Counted from the stretch's first letter, positions 38,731 to 48,629 are shown. The stretch is DNA of 64,000 nucleotides from Xylophilus sp. GOD-11R (GCF_033546935.1 NZ_CP137854.1:2604001-2668000); one strand, 5' to 3'. The notes: generated by a model from the sequence alone, not told the origin. Numbers and translations: made by a program.

Positions 38731-39321
38731 TCAGGCAGCAGCAGAAGATGCTTCTGCCACAGCCTTCGCGGCCGCTTTTTTGCGGCTGGGCGCGATCATC
38801 ATGATCATCTGGCGCCCTTCGAGCTTCGGAAACTGCTCGATCAAGATGGAGTCACCCAAATCGGTGCGAATCCGCTGCAGCAAAGCCATGCCGATTTCCT
38901 GGTGGGTGATTTCCCGTCCACGGAAACGAAGCGTGATCTTGCACTTGTCGCCCTCGTCAAGAAAGCGCCGGATATTGCGCATCTTGATGTTGTAGTCGCC
39001 GTCATCGGTACCAGGGCGGAATTTGATTTCCTTGATCTCGATGACCGTCTGCTTGGCCTTGGCTTCGGCCGCACGCTTCTGCTCCTGGTATTTGAACTTG
39101 CCATAGTCCATCAAGCGGCAGACCGGCGGGTTCGCGGTCGCAGCGATCTCCACCAGATCCACATCGAGCTCACCGGCCATTCGCAGAGCCTCGGACAGGC
39201 TGACGATGCCTAATGGCTCGTTGTCAGGGCCGGACAGACGCACTTCAGGCGCCATGATCTCGCGATTGAGACGGTGTTTGCGTTCCTCGCGGTGGCGACG
39301 GTCACGAAATTCAGTAGCGAT
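38731..39321 (-). CDS. infC: Translation initiation factor IF-3 (non-canonical ATC start)
   Basis: IF-3 prevents premature subunit joining and checks the start codon. The N-domain ([29 protein letters not shown]) and the C-domain ([45 protein letters not shown]) are complete. The first ATG at 39255 is too late: coding continues upstream in frame as [22 protein letters not shown], back to an ATC at 39321 with AAGGA eight nt before it. An ATG at 39328 is out of frame. IF-3 discriminates against such codons, so an ATC start gives autorepression, as with AUU in E. coli. This start gives 196 aa. It follows thrS by 93 nt. Confidence 0.95.
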   Translation of the reverse strand: MATEFRDRRHREERKHRLNREIMAPEVRLSGPDNEPLGIVSLSEALRMAGELDVDLVEIAATANPPVCRLMDYGKFKYQEQKRAAEAKAKQTVIEIKEIKFRPGTDDGDYNIKMRNIRRFLDEGDKCKITLRFRGREITHQEIGMALLQRIRTDLGDSILIEQFPKLEGRQMIMMIAPSRKKAAAKAVAEASSAAA

Positions 39322-39414
39322 GACTCATATCCTTATAAACGTACTACGAAAAACCGTAGCAAAGCCGTTCGTACGCGGAGAACGGTGGCTGCAAAACCGA
39401 CCATCCTCGGGCTG

Positions 39415-41322
39415 TCAGACCTTGAGAGACACGTCGGAAACCACTTTTTCGACAAAAGCAGCAACTGACATCGACCCAAGATCGACACCGCCCCGAGCGC
39501 GCACGGAAACGGCACCTGCTGCCATCTCCTTGTCGCCAACGACCAGGATATACGGCAGCTTTTGCAATGCATGCTCCCGTATTTTATAGTTAATTTTTTC
39601 GTTACGAAGATCGAGCTGCACTCGAAGCCCTTGTTCCCGCAGTGTTTTAGCAACATTGCGCGCATATTCAGCCTGACTATCGGTGATGGTCAGGACCGCG
39701 AGTTGCACCGGCGCCAGCCAGGAAGGCATGGCGCCCGCATGGTGCTCGATCAACATCCCGATGAAGCGCTCCAGGCTTCCGACGATCGCGCGATGCAGCA
39801 TGACCGGATGCGCACGTCCGTTGGACTCGGTGACGTATTCCGCCCCCAATCGCTCCGCCGTATTGAAGTCGACCTGGATCGTGCCGCACTGCCAGTGGCG
39901 ACCGATGGCGTCACGCAGCGTGTATTCGATCTTCGGCCCGTAAAAGGCACCGTCGCCCGGCGAGATGATGAAGTCGACGCCTGACCGGCGCAGCGCTTCC
40001 GAGCAGGCGTGTTCGGCCTTGTCCCAGAGCTCGTCCGAACCGACCCGGTTCTCCGGACGCGTGGCGATCTTGTAGAGGATGTCGGTGAAGCCGAAATCGC
40101 GATAAACACGCTGCAGCGTTTCGGTGAAAGCCACGCATTCATCGAGAATCTGGTCTTCGGTCACGAAGGCATGCCCGTCGTCCTGGGTAAAGCCGCGCAC
40201 CCGCATGATGCCGTGCAAGGCACCCGACGGCTCGTTGCGATGGCACTGGCCGAACTCGCCATATCGCAAAGGCAGATCGCGATAGCTGCGCAGGTCGCTC
40301 TTGAAAATCAGCACGTGTCCGGGACAGTTCATCGGCTTCAACGCGTAGTCGCGCTTTTCCGATTCCGTCGTAAACATGTTCTCTCGGTAGTTCTGCCAAT
40401 GACCGGTCTTCTCCCAAAGGCTGCGATCCAGGATCTGCGGCCCCTTCACCTCCTGGTAACCGGTGTCACGGTAGACCTGGCGCATGTACTGCTCGACCGC
40501 CTGCCAGACCGCCCACCCCTTCGGATGCCAGAACACCACGCCGGGCGCGACATCGTCGATGTGGAAGAGGTCCAGCTCCTTGCCCAGCCGCCGATGGTCG
40601 CGTTTTTCGGCCTCCTCGATCCGCAGGATGTAGGCGTCCAGGTCCTTCTTGTCGGCCCATGCAGTGCCATAGATGCGCTGCAGTTGCTCGTTCTTGGCAT
40701 CTCCGCGCCAATAGGCACCCGCCAGTTTCGTCAGCTTGAATGCCTTCAGGAAGCGCGTGTTGGGCACATGAGGGCCACGACACATGTCCACGTATTCCTG
40801 GTGGTAGTAAAGGCCCATCGCCGTCTCTTCCGGCATGTCGTCGATGAGGCGCAGCTTGTAGTCTTCGCCCCGGGAGCGGAAAACTTCGATGACCTCGGCT
40901 CGCGGCGTCATCTTCTTCACCACGTCGTAGTCCTGGGCGATGAGCTGCTTCATGCGCGCCTCGATCGCGGCCAGGTCATCGGGTGTGAATGACCGCTCGA
41001 ACGCGATGTCGTAATAAAAGCCTTCCTCGATGACCGGACCGATCACCATGCGGGCGGACGGATAGAGCTGCTTGACCGCATGCCCCACGAGATGCGCCGC
41101 CGAGTGGCGAATGATCTCCACGCCCTCCTCGTCCTTGGGCGTGATGATCTGAAGCTTCGCGTCGTGGTCGATGAGGTCGCTTGCATCGACCAATCGGCCG
41201 TCGACCTTGCCCGCGACGGTCATCTTGGCCAGACCTGGCCCGATGTCGCGAGCGACCTCTGCAACCGTGACAGGGCCGGGGAAACTGCGCTGCGAGTTAT
41301 CGGGTAGCGTGATCTGGATCAT
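39415..41322 (-). CDS. thrS: Threonine-tRNA ligase
   Basis: A 635-aa class II synthetase, full length: TGS domain (1-62), editing domain with [16 protein letters not shown] and the C-x-G-P-H zinc/editing motif [10 protein letters not shown], catalytic core with [28 protein letters not shown] (zinc Cys), motif 3 and the anticodon-binding domain ([19 protein letters not shown]). No Shine-Dalgarno is seen before the ATG. Upstream is a Thr-rich leader peptide and an intrinsic terminator, so transcription probably responds to charged tRNA-Thr. Downstream come infC and the ribosomal protein genes. Confidence 0.98.
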   Translation of the reverse strand: MIQITLPDNSQRSFPGPVTVAEVARDIGPGLAKMTVAGKVDGRLVDASDLIDHDAKLQIITPKDEEGVEIIRHSAAHLVGHAVKQLYPSARMVIGPVIEEGFYYDIAFERSFTPDDLAAIEARMKQLIAQDYDVVKKMTPRAEVIEVFRSRGEDYKLRLIDDMPEETAMGLYYHQEYVDMCRGPHVPNTRFLKAFKLTKLAGAYWRGDAKNEQLQRIYGTAWADKKDLDAYILRIEEAEKRDHRRLGKELDLFHIDDVAPGVVFWHPKGWAVWQAVEQYMRQVYRDTGYQEVKGPQILDRSLWEKTGHWQNYRENMFTTESEKRDYALKPMNCPGHVLIFKSDLRSYRDLPLRYGEFGQCHRNEPSGALHGIMRVRGFTQDDGHAFVTEDQILDECVAFTETLQRVYRDFGFTDILYKIATRPENRVGSDELWDKAEHACSEALRRSGVDFIISPGDGAFYGPKIEYTLRDAIGRHWQCGTIQVDFNTAERLGAEYVTESNGRAHPVMLHRAIVGSLERFIGMLIEHHAGAMPSWLAPVQLAVLTITDSQAEYARNVAKTLREQGLRVQLDLRNEKINYKIREHALQKLPYILVVGDKEMAAGAVSVRARGGVDLGSMSVAAFVEKVVSDVSLKV

Positions 41323-41352
41323 GGAGGTGCACGGAGAAACAAATTCAAGAAC

Positions 41353-41378
41353 AAAAAAGCGCGGTGAACCGCGCTTTT
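41353..41378 (-). terminator. Attenuator terminator in the thrS leader
   Basis: On the minus strand AAAAGCGCGG, loop TTCA, CCGCGCTTTTTT: a perfect 10-bp stem followed by Ts. It lies between a threonine-rich leader peptide (41466-41425) and the thrS start (41322), the position of an attenuator. Confidence 0.82.
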
Positions 41379-41424
41379 GTCGATGGCCCGAAGGCTTGGA
41401 TATGGAGCTGGCGCGATGACCGGC

Positions 41425-41466
41425 CTAACGGCCGCAGAAGCTTTCTGTCGTAGTTCGAGAAGTCAT
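41425..41466 (-). CDS. Threonine-rich leader peptide of thrS
   Basis: A 13-codon frame reading MTSRTTTESFCGR then TAG. Four of 13 residues are Thr (ACT, ACT, ACG, ACA), three of them consecutive. AGGAAAGG/CAGG lies just upstream as ribosome site. It ends about 46 nt before the terminator hairpin. This is the layout of ribosome-controlled attenuation: stalling at Thr codons when charged tRNA-Thr is scarce would favour readthrough into thrS. Alternative pairing (antiterminator) was not computed. Confidence 0.68.
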   Translation of the reverse strand: MTSRTTTESFCGR

Positions 41467-41568
41467 CAATAGCCTGCCTTTCCTGCTTTTGTCGATCTGA
41501 AAATCAGACGTCTAGTTTAGCACTTGCACGACTCGGCGAACCGCCGCCAACACACCGGACGGCGGTGC

Positions 41569-41988
41569 TCAGACCATTGAACGGAGCACCCAGTCGCCGC
41601 CGTCGATCGGCTCAAGATGCCCCACCAGGGCGGGCGCGATTTCATAGACGAAGCAAGGCAACACCTGCCCGTCGACCACGACGTCGACCTCTCGTTTGGC
41701 GTACTCCCCGGAAGGCTCCGGCAACAAGCCTTCAATTTCATCGAGGCGCGTTTCAAGCGTCGGCGAAACCGCGTAGATCTCGCCCGTGACCGAAGCCGAG
41801 CCTTCCAGGATCAAGCCGGGATACCAACCCATCGGGTAGAGCACGCCTTTGATCACACCCGTGCCGATGAACCTAGGCGCAGGCTGCAGCAGATTGATGT
41901 CGTTCACCTCGCCGCGCCGCAACGTGCCATAGACAAACGCGTATCGAACCGGGTCGACGTTATCCATGGGCGGCGAATCGTGATTCAT
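41569..41988 (-). CDS. Gamma-glutamylcyclotransferase family protein
   Basis: A 139-aa GGCT-like enzyme: the nucleotide-free substrate loop YAFVYGTLRRGEVN near the N-terminus (motif YGSL/YGTLR), GVLYPMGWYPGLIL, VTGEIYAV and ETRLDEIEGLLPEPSGEYAKREV with the catalytic glutamate. Family members convert gamma-glutamyl dipeptides to 5-oxoproline. Start at 41988 has a strong GGAGG ribosome site; longer in-frame starts run into non-coding sequence. It faces away from the SWIB gene. Confidence 0.87.
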   Translation of the reverse strand: MNHDSPPMDNVDPVRYAFVYGTLRRGEVNDINLLQPAPRFIGTGVIKGVLYPMGWYPGLILEGSASVTGEIYAVSPTLETRLDEIEGLLPEPSGEYAKREVDVVVDGQVLPCFVYEIAPALVGHLEPIDGGDWVLRSMV

Positions 41989-42106
41989 GCTGACCTCCAT
42001 CTGATTTGATGTTGCGTTGGGTATGGTGCCCATGATCTGCCAGACTTGCACCGCCGGCTGTCCGGCGAGGCCTTGTACAGGTGCAACATAGGCAATTTCT
42101 CCTCTG

Positions 42107-42141
42107 AAAAAAACGCCGTTCCGCTTGGAAAGCCGTTTTTT
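42107..42141. terminator. Imperfect hairpin with A/T runs between divergent genes
   Basis: AAAAAACG...CGTTTTTT closes an imperfect stem (two mismatches) around GCTT. It could terminate in both directions, but lies between two divergently read genes, so it would act as a leader attenuator or insulator. Weak call. Confidence 0.35.
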
Positions 42142-42221
42142 CTCCAGTAGCATGCGCGCAGCCAGTGAAGAGACGGATTTCTCGCTGGTGAAGACACCAA
42201 CTTTCCTTAGGAAAAACACCC

Positions 42222-42575
42222 ATGGCAACTGCAAAAAAAGCGCCGGCGAAAGCACCGGCGACGAAGGCCGCGGCACCGGCAACAAAAGCTGCCGTGAAGG
42301 CCCCGGCCAAGAAGGCCGCTGCCAAGCGTACGCCCAATGCGGCCTTCATGAAGGCACTGACCCCCAGCGCGGAACTGGCAGCCGTTGTCGGTAGCACCCC
42401 GCTGCCGCGCACCGAAGTCGTCAGCAAGCTCTGGACGTACATCAAGAAGCATGATCTCCAGGACAAGGCCAACAAGCGCAACATCAATGCCGATGCCAAG
42501 CTGAAAGCCATCTTCGGCAAGGATCAGGTCTCGATGTTCGAACTGGCGTCGCTGATCGGCAAGCACGTCAGCTGA
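42222..42575 (+). CDS. SWIB/MDM2 domain protein with histone H1-like tail
   Basis: A 117-aa protein. Residues 1-36 are an Ala/Lys/Pro tail (MATAKKAPAKAPATKAAAP...) like eukaryotic histone H1 or Chlamydia Hc proteins; residues 40-115 are a SWIB domain (MKALTPSAELAAVVGSTPLPRTEV, LWTYIKKHDLQDKANKRNINADAKLKAIFG). Bacterial SWIB proteins are known mainly from Chlamydia, and fused to topoisomerase there; in Burkholderiales they are common small proteins of unknown role, probably DNA-binding. AGGA ribosome site before the ATG; intrinsic terminator 30 nt after the stop. Confidence 0.9.
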   Translation: MATAKKAPAKAPATKAAAPATKAAVKAPAKKAAAKRTPNAAFMKALTPSAELAAVVGSTPLPRTEVVSKLWTYIKKHDLQDKANKRNINADAKLKAIFGKDQVSMFELASLIGKHVS

Positions 42576-42604
42576 TTGCATATCGTGTCGGCTCGACCCG
42601 CTTG

Positions 42605-42629
42605 AAGGCCTCCGAAAGGAGGCCTTTTT
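42605..42629 (+). terminator. Intrinsic terminator after the SWIB gene
   Basis: AAGGCCTCC, loop GAAA, GGAGGCCTT followed by TTT. Perfect 9-bp stem with a T-run, 30 nt after the SWIB stop; the A side is too short for strong termination of the opposite strand. Confidence 0.88.
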
Positions 42630-42637
42630 CGTTGGTA

Positions 42638-43873
42638 TCAGCCAAGCGCCTGACGGAGGTCCGCGATCAGGTCGGACACCTCTTCCAAGCCCACCGACAG
42701 GCGCACCATGCCATCGGCGATGCCCATCTCCGCACGAACCGCCGGACCCGCCTCCCAGAAGATCGTGTGCGCGACCGGAATGACCAATGTGCGCGTGTCA
42801 CCCAATCCCGTCGCCTTGACCGCCAGCTGCAAACGGTCGTGGAATGCCAAGCAATCGCCGGGATTCTTCAACTCGAACGACAGCAACCAGCCAGCAGCAC
42901 GGAAAAGCTTGCTTGCCTGAGCGTGCTGGGGGTGCGAGGGCAACCCCGGATAGTAGACCTTGGCGATGGCAGGATGGGCCTCGAGATAGCGTGCTATCTC
43001 CAACGCGCTGGCGCTGGTGTAGCTCATGCGAAGCGCCAAGGTTTCGGCCCCGACGGCAATCGCGTGGGCGTGCTGCGACGACAGGGTCGCACCCATGTCC
43101 CTCAGGCCCTTCTTGCGGACCTGTGTCAGGCCCCACTGGCGAACGTCACCCTTGCGGTACGCCGCGTTGATATTGGGATAGTCGGTCCAGTCGAATGCAC
43201 CGGTATCGATGACGGCACCCCCCAGGGCATTGCCGTGGCCGCAGATCGACTTGGTCAGTGAATGCACCACCAGGCCGGCGCCGATGCCCCCCGGCCTGAA
43301 CAGATAGGGCGACAGGATCGTGTTGTCGACGACGAACAGCACGCCACGTACCTTGCACAACTGACCGATCGCCTCGAGGTCTGCGATCTGCGTTCCGGGG
43401 TTCGCGAGCGTCTCGACAAAGACCATGCGTGTCTTCGGCGTGATGGCCGCCGCGACGTTTTCTGCCTCGGTGGCATCGACCCGCGTCACCCCAACCCCCA
43501 GGTCCTCCAGGCTCCCGAAAAGACTGTTCGTGTTGCCGAACACCGCACGGCTCGCCACCAGATGGTCGCCGGCACGCAGCAGGGTCAGGAAGATCGCGCT
43601 GATGGCGGCCATGCCGGTGGCGAAGCACACCGTGCCGACACCCGACTCCATCGCCGTCAGCTTGGCTTCGAGCGCAGCGGTTGTGGGCGTGCCTTGCCTG
43701 GAATAGACGTAGGCGCCCTTCTTGGTTCCCTGGAAGACGCCGATGAGGTCTTCCACCTTCTCGAAGCCGTATTGGGTGGCCGTATGCACGGCCTTGTGGA
43801 CACTTCCGTCATCGGAGCCGAAGGCTCGATCGGAGTGGACGATGTCGGTGGTGAATCCGCGATTGCTGGTCAT
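42638..43873 (-). CDS. Cystathionine gamma-synthase family PLP enzyme
   Basis: A 411-aa PLP-dependent Cys/Met metabolism enzyme. Visible: GAYVYSRQGTPTTAALEAKLTAMESG (Tyr and Arg binding PLP phosphate from the partner subunit), TGMAAISAIFLTLL, VFVETLANPGTQIADLEAI, VVDNTILSPYLFRPGGIGAGLVVHSLTKSICGHGNALGG with the Schiff-base lysine in SLTKS. The family includes cystathionine gamma-synthase, O-acetyl/succinylhomoserine sulfhydrylase and methionine gamma-lyase, and I cannot separate these from sequence alone. No other met genes adjoin. Its stop is 8 nt from the SWIB terminator. Confidence 0.9.
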   Translation of the reverse strand: MTSNRGFTTDIVHSDRAFGSDDGSVHKAVHTATQYGFEKVEDLIGVFQGTKKGAYVYSRQGTPTTAALEAKLTAMESGVGTVCFATGMAAISAIFLTLLRAGDHLVASRAVFGNTNSLFGSLEDLGVGVTRVDATEAENVAAAITPKTRMVFVETLANPGTQIADLEAIGQLCKVRGVLFVVDNTILSPYLFRPGGIGAGLVVHSLTKSICGHGNALGGAVIDTGAFDWTDYPNINAAYRKGDVRQWGLTQVRKKGLRDMGATLSSQHAHAIAVGAETLALRMSYTSASALEIARYLEAHPAIAKVYYPGLPSHPQHAQASKLFRAAGWLLSFELKNPGDCLAFHDRLQLAVKATGLGDTRTLVIPVAHTIFWEAGPAVRAEMGIADGMVRLSVGLEEVSDLIADLRQALG

Positions 43874-43896
43874 GAAAGTGTCCGGTCGAAAGAGGG

Positions 43897-45366
43897 TCAG
43901 TCGCGCTCGGGCACGACAGCTTCGGCGTAATCGTAAAGCGCTCCGAGAACGAATTCGGTGCGCTCGTCCGGCCCCTCCTCGGACTCGCCGACCTGTTCGG
44001 TCAGCACGTCGAGTTCGGCCAGAAAATCATCGATGGTCCGTGCGCCGCCCTTGCCATCGAACAAACGCGCCGAACAATGCTCTGACCAGCGCTCACGCTC
44101 ATCTTCAGCAAGCGACGCAAGGTAGTTTCGAGCCCGGAACCGAAACACCAACTCTTCCAGCCGAGCGTCCTCGAAGCCGGTCTTGGCGGTCGAGAGTTGG
44201 CTCGGCGCCATGGCGCGCAGTTGGTTGAGCTTTCGGCGATCGTTCGTACTGACAAAACCGCCGTAGAGGTCTTCGTCGACATCGAGGGCATCGCTCGCCG
44301 GTCGTTTGAAGACGTCCTGCCACAGCGCGCTCAGGTCCGGCAACGCGGCGGCGGACTCCGCGTGACGTTTGGCCAGGTCGAGGTCGAGCTCCCAGCGTGC
44401 TGCCATCTCCGGTCGCAAGGTACGCAGATTACCCACGACCATGGGCGACTTGTTCAGGTGAACGCTTTTCATCGGCAAGCGTTTCTTGCCCTGCGGCAGA
44501 TCGGCGGTGCGAGTGAACAATCTGAGCTTGATTTCTTCGGCCGAAAGCGTTTCGAGAACCGACGGATCCTCGGACAGATCCCAAGCCAGCAGCTCGTTGC
44601 GATTGGTCGGATGGCTTGCCAACGGCCACATGACCGCCAGGCAACCGCGATCGGCCGGGAACATGCCGGACACATGAAGGAAGGGCCGACGCTCGCCGGC
44701 AGCGCCGATGAGGCCCAGTTCCTGTGCCACACGGTCCTTTTTTCGCAGGCCCAGCGCAAATTCGAAAAGACGGGGATTCCTGTCCTTCAGCAGGCGCGCC
44801 AGCGCGATGGTGGCGCGGACGTCCGACAAGGCATCGTGGGCGGCGTCATGAACCAGCCCGTTCGCACGGGTGAGGTCTTCGAGACGGAAGCTCGGCCCGC
44901 CGTTGTCCGGCTTGGAAGGCCACTCGATCCCTTCCGGCCGCATGGCATACGCCAGGCGTACGACGTCGAGGAGATCCCATCGGCCGCATCCGTTTTGCCA
45001 CTCCCGCGCGTAGGGGTCGAGCAGATTGCGCCACAGCAGGAAGCGTGTAACTTCGTCGTCGAAGCGGATGGTGTTGTAGCCAACTCCGATCGTGCCCGGC
45101 TGTGCAAATGCCGCTTCGATCTGGTTGGCGAACTCAACCTCGGGAACGCCGAGTTCCAGACAGGTCTGCGGCACGATGCCGGTGATCAGGCAGCTGCGCG
45201 GGTCAGGAAGGTAGTCCTCGTTGGGACGGCAATAGATCATCAGCGGTTCGCCGATTTCGTTGAGCTCGGCGTCGGTGCGGATGGCTGCGAACTGGGCTGG
45301 CCTGTCCTTGCGCGGAACAGCTCCGAAGGTTTCGTAGTCGTGCCAGAGAAAGGTGAAATCGGACAT
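43897..45366 (-). CDS. sbcB: Exodeoxyribonuclease I
   Basis: A 489-aa single-strand 3'-5' exonuclease of DEDDh type. The first motif is FLWHDYETFGAVPRKDRPAQFA, matching E. coli SbcB; later NTIRFDDEVTRFLLWRNLLDPY and HDALSDVRATIALARLL supply further acidic/His residues. C-terminal SH3-like and helical domains are present. It trims ssDNA in mismatch repair and recombination. It is followed after 23 nt by the cystathionine synthase-like gene on the same strand. Confidence 0.97.
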   Translation of the reverse strand: MSDFTFLWHDYETFGAVPRKDRPAQFAAIRTDAELNEIGEPLMIYCRPNEDYLPDPRSCLITGIVPQTCLELGVPEVEFANQIEAAFAQPGTIGVGYNTIRFDDEVTRFLLWRNLLDPYAREWQNGCGRWDLLDVVRLAYAMRPEGIEWPSKPDNGGPSFRLEDLTRANGLVHDAAHDALSDVRATIALARLLKDRNPRLFEFALGLRKKDRVAQELGLIGAAGERRPFLHVSGMFPADRGCLAVMWPLASHPTNRNELLAWDLSEDPSVLETLSAEEIKLRLFTRTADLPQGKKRLPMKSVHLNKSPMVVGNLRTLRPEMAARWELDLDLAKRHAESAAALPDLSALWQDVFKRPASDALDVDEDLYGGFVSTNDRRKLNQLRAMAPSQLSTAKTGFEDARLEELVFRFRARNYLASLAEDERERWSEHCSARLFDGKGGARTIDDFLAELDVLTEQVGESEEGPDERTEFVLGALYDYAEAVVPERD

Positions 45367-45474
45367 GAATCGTGAATGGCTTGCGCAGGCGCCGCAATGT
45401 ACAGGACACCGACCCGACGCATCGCGACGGCGCCTGCAACCTACAGGTTCACGGAGCTCAGGGGATCTTTTTGG

Positions 45475-46086
45475 TCAGATGATGGAGAAAACCTTTCCGA
45501 GCCCGTCGGCTTCTTCCGGACCCTCGACGAATCGAAGATCGTCGCCTTCGAAAGTGATTCCACGTTTGGCACTGCTAGATTTGGTGGAGGCCGCCGGCAT
45601 GCGATAGAGGTCGACACCCTTGAGCTGGGTTTGCATGACATGGGCAGTACCGCTCACCGGGTTTTCGGGAGTTCCCACGATGCGCTTGGTCTCGTCGAGT
45701 TGCGTTACCTCGAACCGGTACCCCGCCTTGGCCACCAGCGCAGCGGCAGTGCAGCCAGGGCCGCTGTAGAAGGTCTGCGTTTCCTCCATACGGAGGACGC
45801 GGCCCACACCTTGGGTCAAGCCGATTTCGATTTTGGTGGAGTTGCCGACGCTAGCGGGATTGGCGAAACAGTCACGGGCGTAATTGCCGAGATGATCTGC
45901 GAGTGAGATGGGAATCACCTTGTCAGGGCTGTCCGCCATGGCGTTCGCCGCCGACGAACCCTCGGCGACAGAGTCGTTGCCGCCGCCGCATCCGACAAGC
46001 GCACACGAGGTCAAAAGTGCGAAACAAAACCGCTGATGCGGCGTCGCTGGGCCGCTGGGGAGAAACACATGACTGTCACGCTGCAT
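45475..46086 (-). CDS. Putative lipoprotein, unknown function
   Basis: A 203-aa protein with a long signal sequence (RFCFALLTSCALVGC) whose lipobox LVGC predicts lipidation at the cysteine, followed by GGGNDSV. The mature part has no recognised family; GNYARDCFANPASV and FYSGPGCTAAALVAK carry two cysteines that may pair. It ends 108 nt before sbcB on the same strand. The region before it is AT-rich. Confidence 0.72.
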   Translation of the reverse strand: MQRDSHVFLPSGPATPHQRFCFALLTSCALVGCGGGNDSVAEGSSAANAMADSPDKVIPISLADHLGNYARDCFANPASVGNSTKIEIGLTQGVGRVLRMEETQTFYSGPGCTAAALVAKAGYRFEVTQLDETKRIVGTPENPVSGTAHVMQTQLKGVDLYRMPAASTKSSSAKRGITFEGDDLRFVEGPEEADGLGKVFSII

Positions 46087-46182
46087 CCAAAAATTAGTGA
46101 AAGAAGCGCGAATATAGTGAGCACTTGCATTTCCTCATAAAGAAAAAATGCGATTGTTTTGGTTTGATGTAACTCAAAGAAA

Positions 46183-46214
46183 AAAAGGCTGACGACAAAA
46201 GTCGCCAGCCTTTT
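46183..46214 (-). terminator. Intrinsic terminator after clpA
   Basis: On the minus strand AAAAGGCTGGCGAC, loop TTTT, GTCGTCAGCCTTTT with a further T-run; one mismatch in the stem. It lies 21 nt after the clpA stop. Confidence 0.87.
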
Positions 46215-46234
46215 CGGGGGTAATGCCTGACGCG

Positions 46235-48571
46235 TCAGTCGGCGGTTGCCTCTTCGGGTTCCGCCGGCTCCGACTTCTGGCCACGTTCCCGCTTGGGCAA
46301 CGGCGTGATGTCGAGCTTGACCTCCGGCTTCTCTGCTTCCGGATCCTCCAGGTCGACCGTGAGACGGCCGCCTTCGGTCAACCGTCCGAACAGCAACTCG
46401 TCGGCCAGGGCGCGACGGATGGTGTCCTGGATCAGCCGCTGCATCGGGCGGGCCCCCATGAGCGGATCGAAGCCCTTCTTGGCCAGATGCTTGCGCAACA
46501 CGTCGGTGAAGGTTACCTCGACCTTCTTCTCGGCCAGCTGCTGTTCGAGCTGCAGCAGGAACTTGTCTACCACCCGCAGGATGACGTTCTCGTCGAGCGG
46601 CTTGAAGTTGACGATCGCGTCGAGCCGGTTCCGGAACTCGGGCGTGAAAATCCGCTTGATGTCGGCCATTTCATCGCCTGCCACTCGCGGATTGGTGAAT
46701 CCGATGGTGGCCTTGTTCATGGTCTCGGCACCGGCATTGGTCGTCATGACCAGGATGACGTTGCGGAAGTCGGCCTTGCGTCCGTTGTTGTCGGTCAGCG
46801 TGCCGTGGTCCATGACCTGCAGCAGCACGTTGAAGATGTCCGGATGCGCCTTCTCGATTTCGTCGAGCAGCAGCACGCAATGCGGCTTCTTGGTGATGGC
46901 CTCGGTGAGCAGGCCACCCTGGTCGAAACCGACATAGCCCGGAGGCGCGCCGATCAGGCGGCTGACCGCGTGGCGCTCCATGTACTCCGACATGTCGAAG
47001 CGGATCAGCTCGATGCCCATGATGTAGGCAAGCTGCTTGGCCGCTTCGGTCTTGCCGACACCGGTCGGCCCGCTGAACAGAAACGCGCCGATCGGCTTGT
47101 CGCCCTTGCCCAGGCCGGAACGCGCCATCTTGACGGACGACGCCAGCACTTCGAGTGCCTTGTCCTGGCCGAACACCACGCTCTTGAGGTCGCGCTCGAT
47201 GGTGGCCAGCTTGCTGCGGTCGTCGTTGCTGACGTTGGCAGGCGGAATACGCGCGATCTTGGCGACGATCTCCTCGACCTCGGCCTTGGTGATGGTCTTC
47301 TTGCGCTTGCTCGGCGGAAGGATCCGCTGGGCCGCACCGGCCTCGTCGATCACGTCGATCGCCTTGTCGGGCAGATGGCGGTCATTGATGTACTTGGCCG
47401 ACAGTTCGGCAGCAGCCTGCAGCGCCGTGGTGGCGTACTTCACGCTGTGGTGTTCCTCGAAGCGCGACTTGAGGCCCTTGAGGATCTCGACCGTTTGCTC
47501 GACCGTCGGCTCGACCACGTCGACCTTCTGGAAACGACGCGACAGGGCCGCATCCTTCTCGAAGATGCCACGGTATTCCTGGAACGTGGTCGCGCCGATG
47601 CACTTCAGTTGGCCCGACGACAGCGCGGGCTTGAGCAGATTGGACGCGTCGAGCGTGCCGCCCGAAGCAGCACCCGCACCGATGAGGGTGTGGATCTCGT
47701 CGATGAACAGCACGGCGTTCGGCTTGTCCTTGAGAGACTTGAGCACGCCCTTGAGACGCTGCTCGAAGTCGCCACGATATTTGGTGCCGGCCAGCAGCGC
47801 GCCCATGTCGAGCGAATACACCTGGGAGTCGGCCAGAATTTCCGGCACGTCCTTCTGGGTGATGCGCCATGCCAGGCCCTCGGCGATGGCGGTCTTGCCG
47901 ACGCCGGCTTCGCCGACCAGCAGCGGGTTGTTCTTGCGCCGGCGGCACAGGATCTGGATGACCCGCTCGACCTCGTATTCGCGGCCGATCAACGGATCGA
48001 TCTTGCCTTCGCGGGCCTGCTGGTTGAGGTTGACCGTGAACTGCTCCAGCGGTGATGCCTTCTCGTTCTTCTCGGCCTGGGCTTCCTCGCTCTCGGCCTG
48101 CGGCTCGCCGGACTTGGTCGGCTCCGGCGGCTCGCCCTTCTTGATGCCGTGGGCGATGAAGTTCACCACGTCGAGCCGGGTCACGCCCTGCTGGTGCAGG
48201 TAGTAGACGGCGTGCGAGTCCTTCTCGCCGAAGATCGCCACCAGCACGTTGGCGCCGGTCACTTCCTTCTTGCCGTTGCCGGTGGACTGCACATGCATGA
48301 TGGCGCGCTGGATCACACGCTGGAAGCCCAGCGTGGGCTGCGTGTCCACCTCGTCGGTGCCTGCGACCTGCGGGGTGTTGTCCTTGATGAAATTGGCCAG
48401 CGACTTGCGCAGGTCGTCGATATTGGCCGAGCAGGCGCGCAGGACTTCTGCGGCGCTCGGGTTGTCCAGCAGCGCGAGCAGCAGATGCTCCACGGTGATG
48501 AACTCATGGCGTTGCTGACGGGCCTCCACGAAGGCCATATGCAAGCTGACTTCCAGTTCCTGGGCAATCAT
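46235..48571 (-). CDS. clpA: ATP-dependent Clp protease ATP-binding subunit ClpA
   Basis: A 778-aa AAA+ unfoldase that feeds ClpP. N-domain (1-145; [34 protein letters not shown]), first AAA+ ([13 protein letters not shown]alker A), second AAA+ ([14 protein letters not shown]), and the ClpP-docking loop with IGF in [16 protein letters not shown]. The C-terminus has a charged tail. Start MIAQELEV at 48571 was chosen: it is where ClpA homologues begin, and an upstream ATG at 48646 adds 25 unrelated residues. It follows its adaptor clpS by 58 nt. Confidence 0.98.
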   Translation of the reverse strand: MIAQELEVSLHMAFVEARQQRHEFITVEHLLLALLDNPSAAEVLRACSANIDDLRKSLANFIKDNTPQVAGTDEVDTQPTLGFQRVIQRAIMHVQSTGNGKKEVTGANVLVAIFGEKDSHAVYYLHQQGVTRLDVVNFIAHGIKKGEPPEPTKSGEPQAESEEAQAEKNEKASPLEQFTVNLNQQAREGKIDPLIGREYEVERVIQILCRRRKNNPLLVGEAGVGKTAIAEGLAWRITQKDVPEILADSQVYSLDMGALLAGTKYRGDFEQRLKGVLKSLKDKPNAVLFIDEIHTLIGAGAASGGTLDASNLLKPALSSGQLKCIGATTFQEYRGIFEKDAALSRRFQKVDVVEPTVEQTVEILKGLKSRFEEHHSVKYATTALQAAAELSAKYINDRHLPDKAIDVIDEAGAAQRILPPSKRKKTITKAEVEEIVAKIARIPPANVSNDDRSKLATIERDLKSVVFGQDKALEVLASSVKMARSGLGKGDKPIGAFLFSGPTGVGKTEAAKQLAYIMGIELIRFDMSEYMERHAVSRLIGAPPGYVGFDQGGLLTEAITKKPHCVLLLDEIEKAHPDIFNVLLQVMDHGTLTDNNGRKADFRNVILVMTTNAGAETMNKATIGFTNPRVAGDEMADIKRIFTPEFRNRLDAIVNFKPLDENVILRVVDKFLLQLEQQLAEKKVEVTFTDVLRKHLAKKGFDPLMGARPMQRLIQDTIRRALADELLFGRLTEGGRLTVDLEDPEAEKPEVKLDITPLPKRERGQKSEPAEPEEATAD

Positions 48572-48629
48572 GAGATTTCCTTTTGCCGAGCGGTAAAAAT
48601 ATGGCCAATAGTTAAGGTTCGATCCGGTT

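Noticed and set aside
39327..39328. ATG near 39328 as the infC start
   Set aside because: It is out of frame with IF-3; the conserved N-terminal sequence is read from the ATC at 39321.
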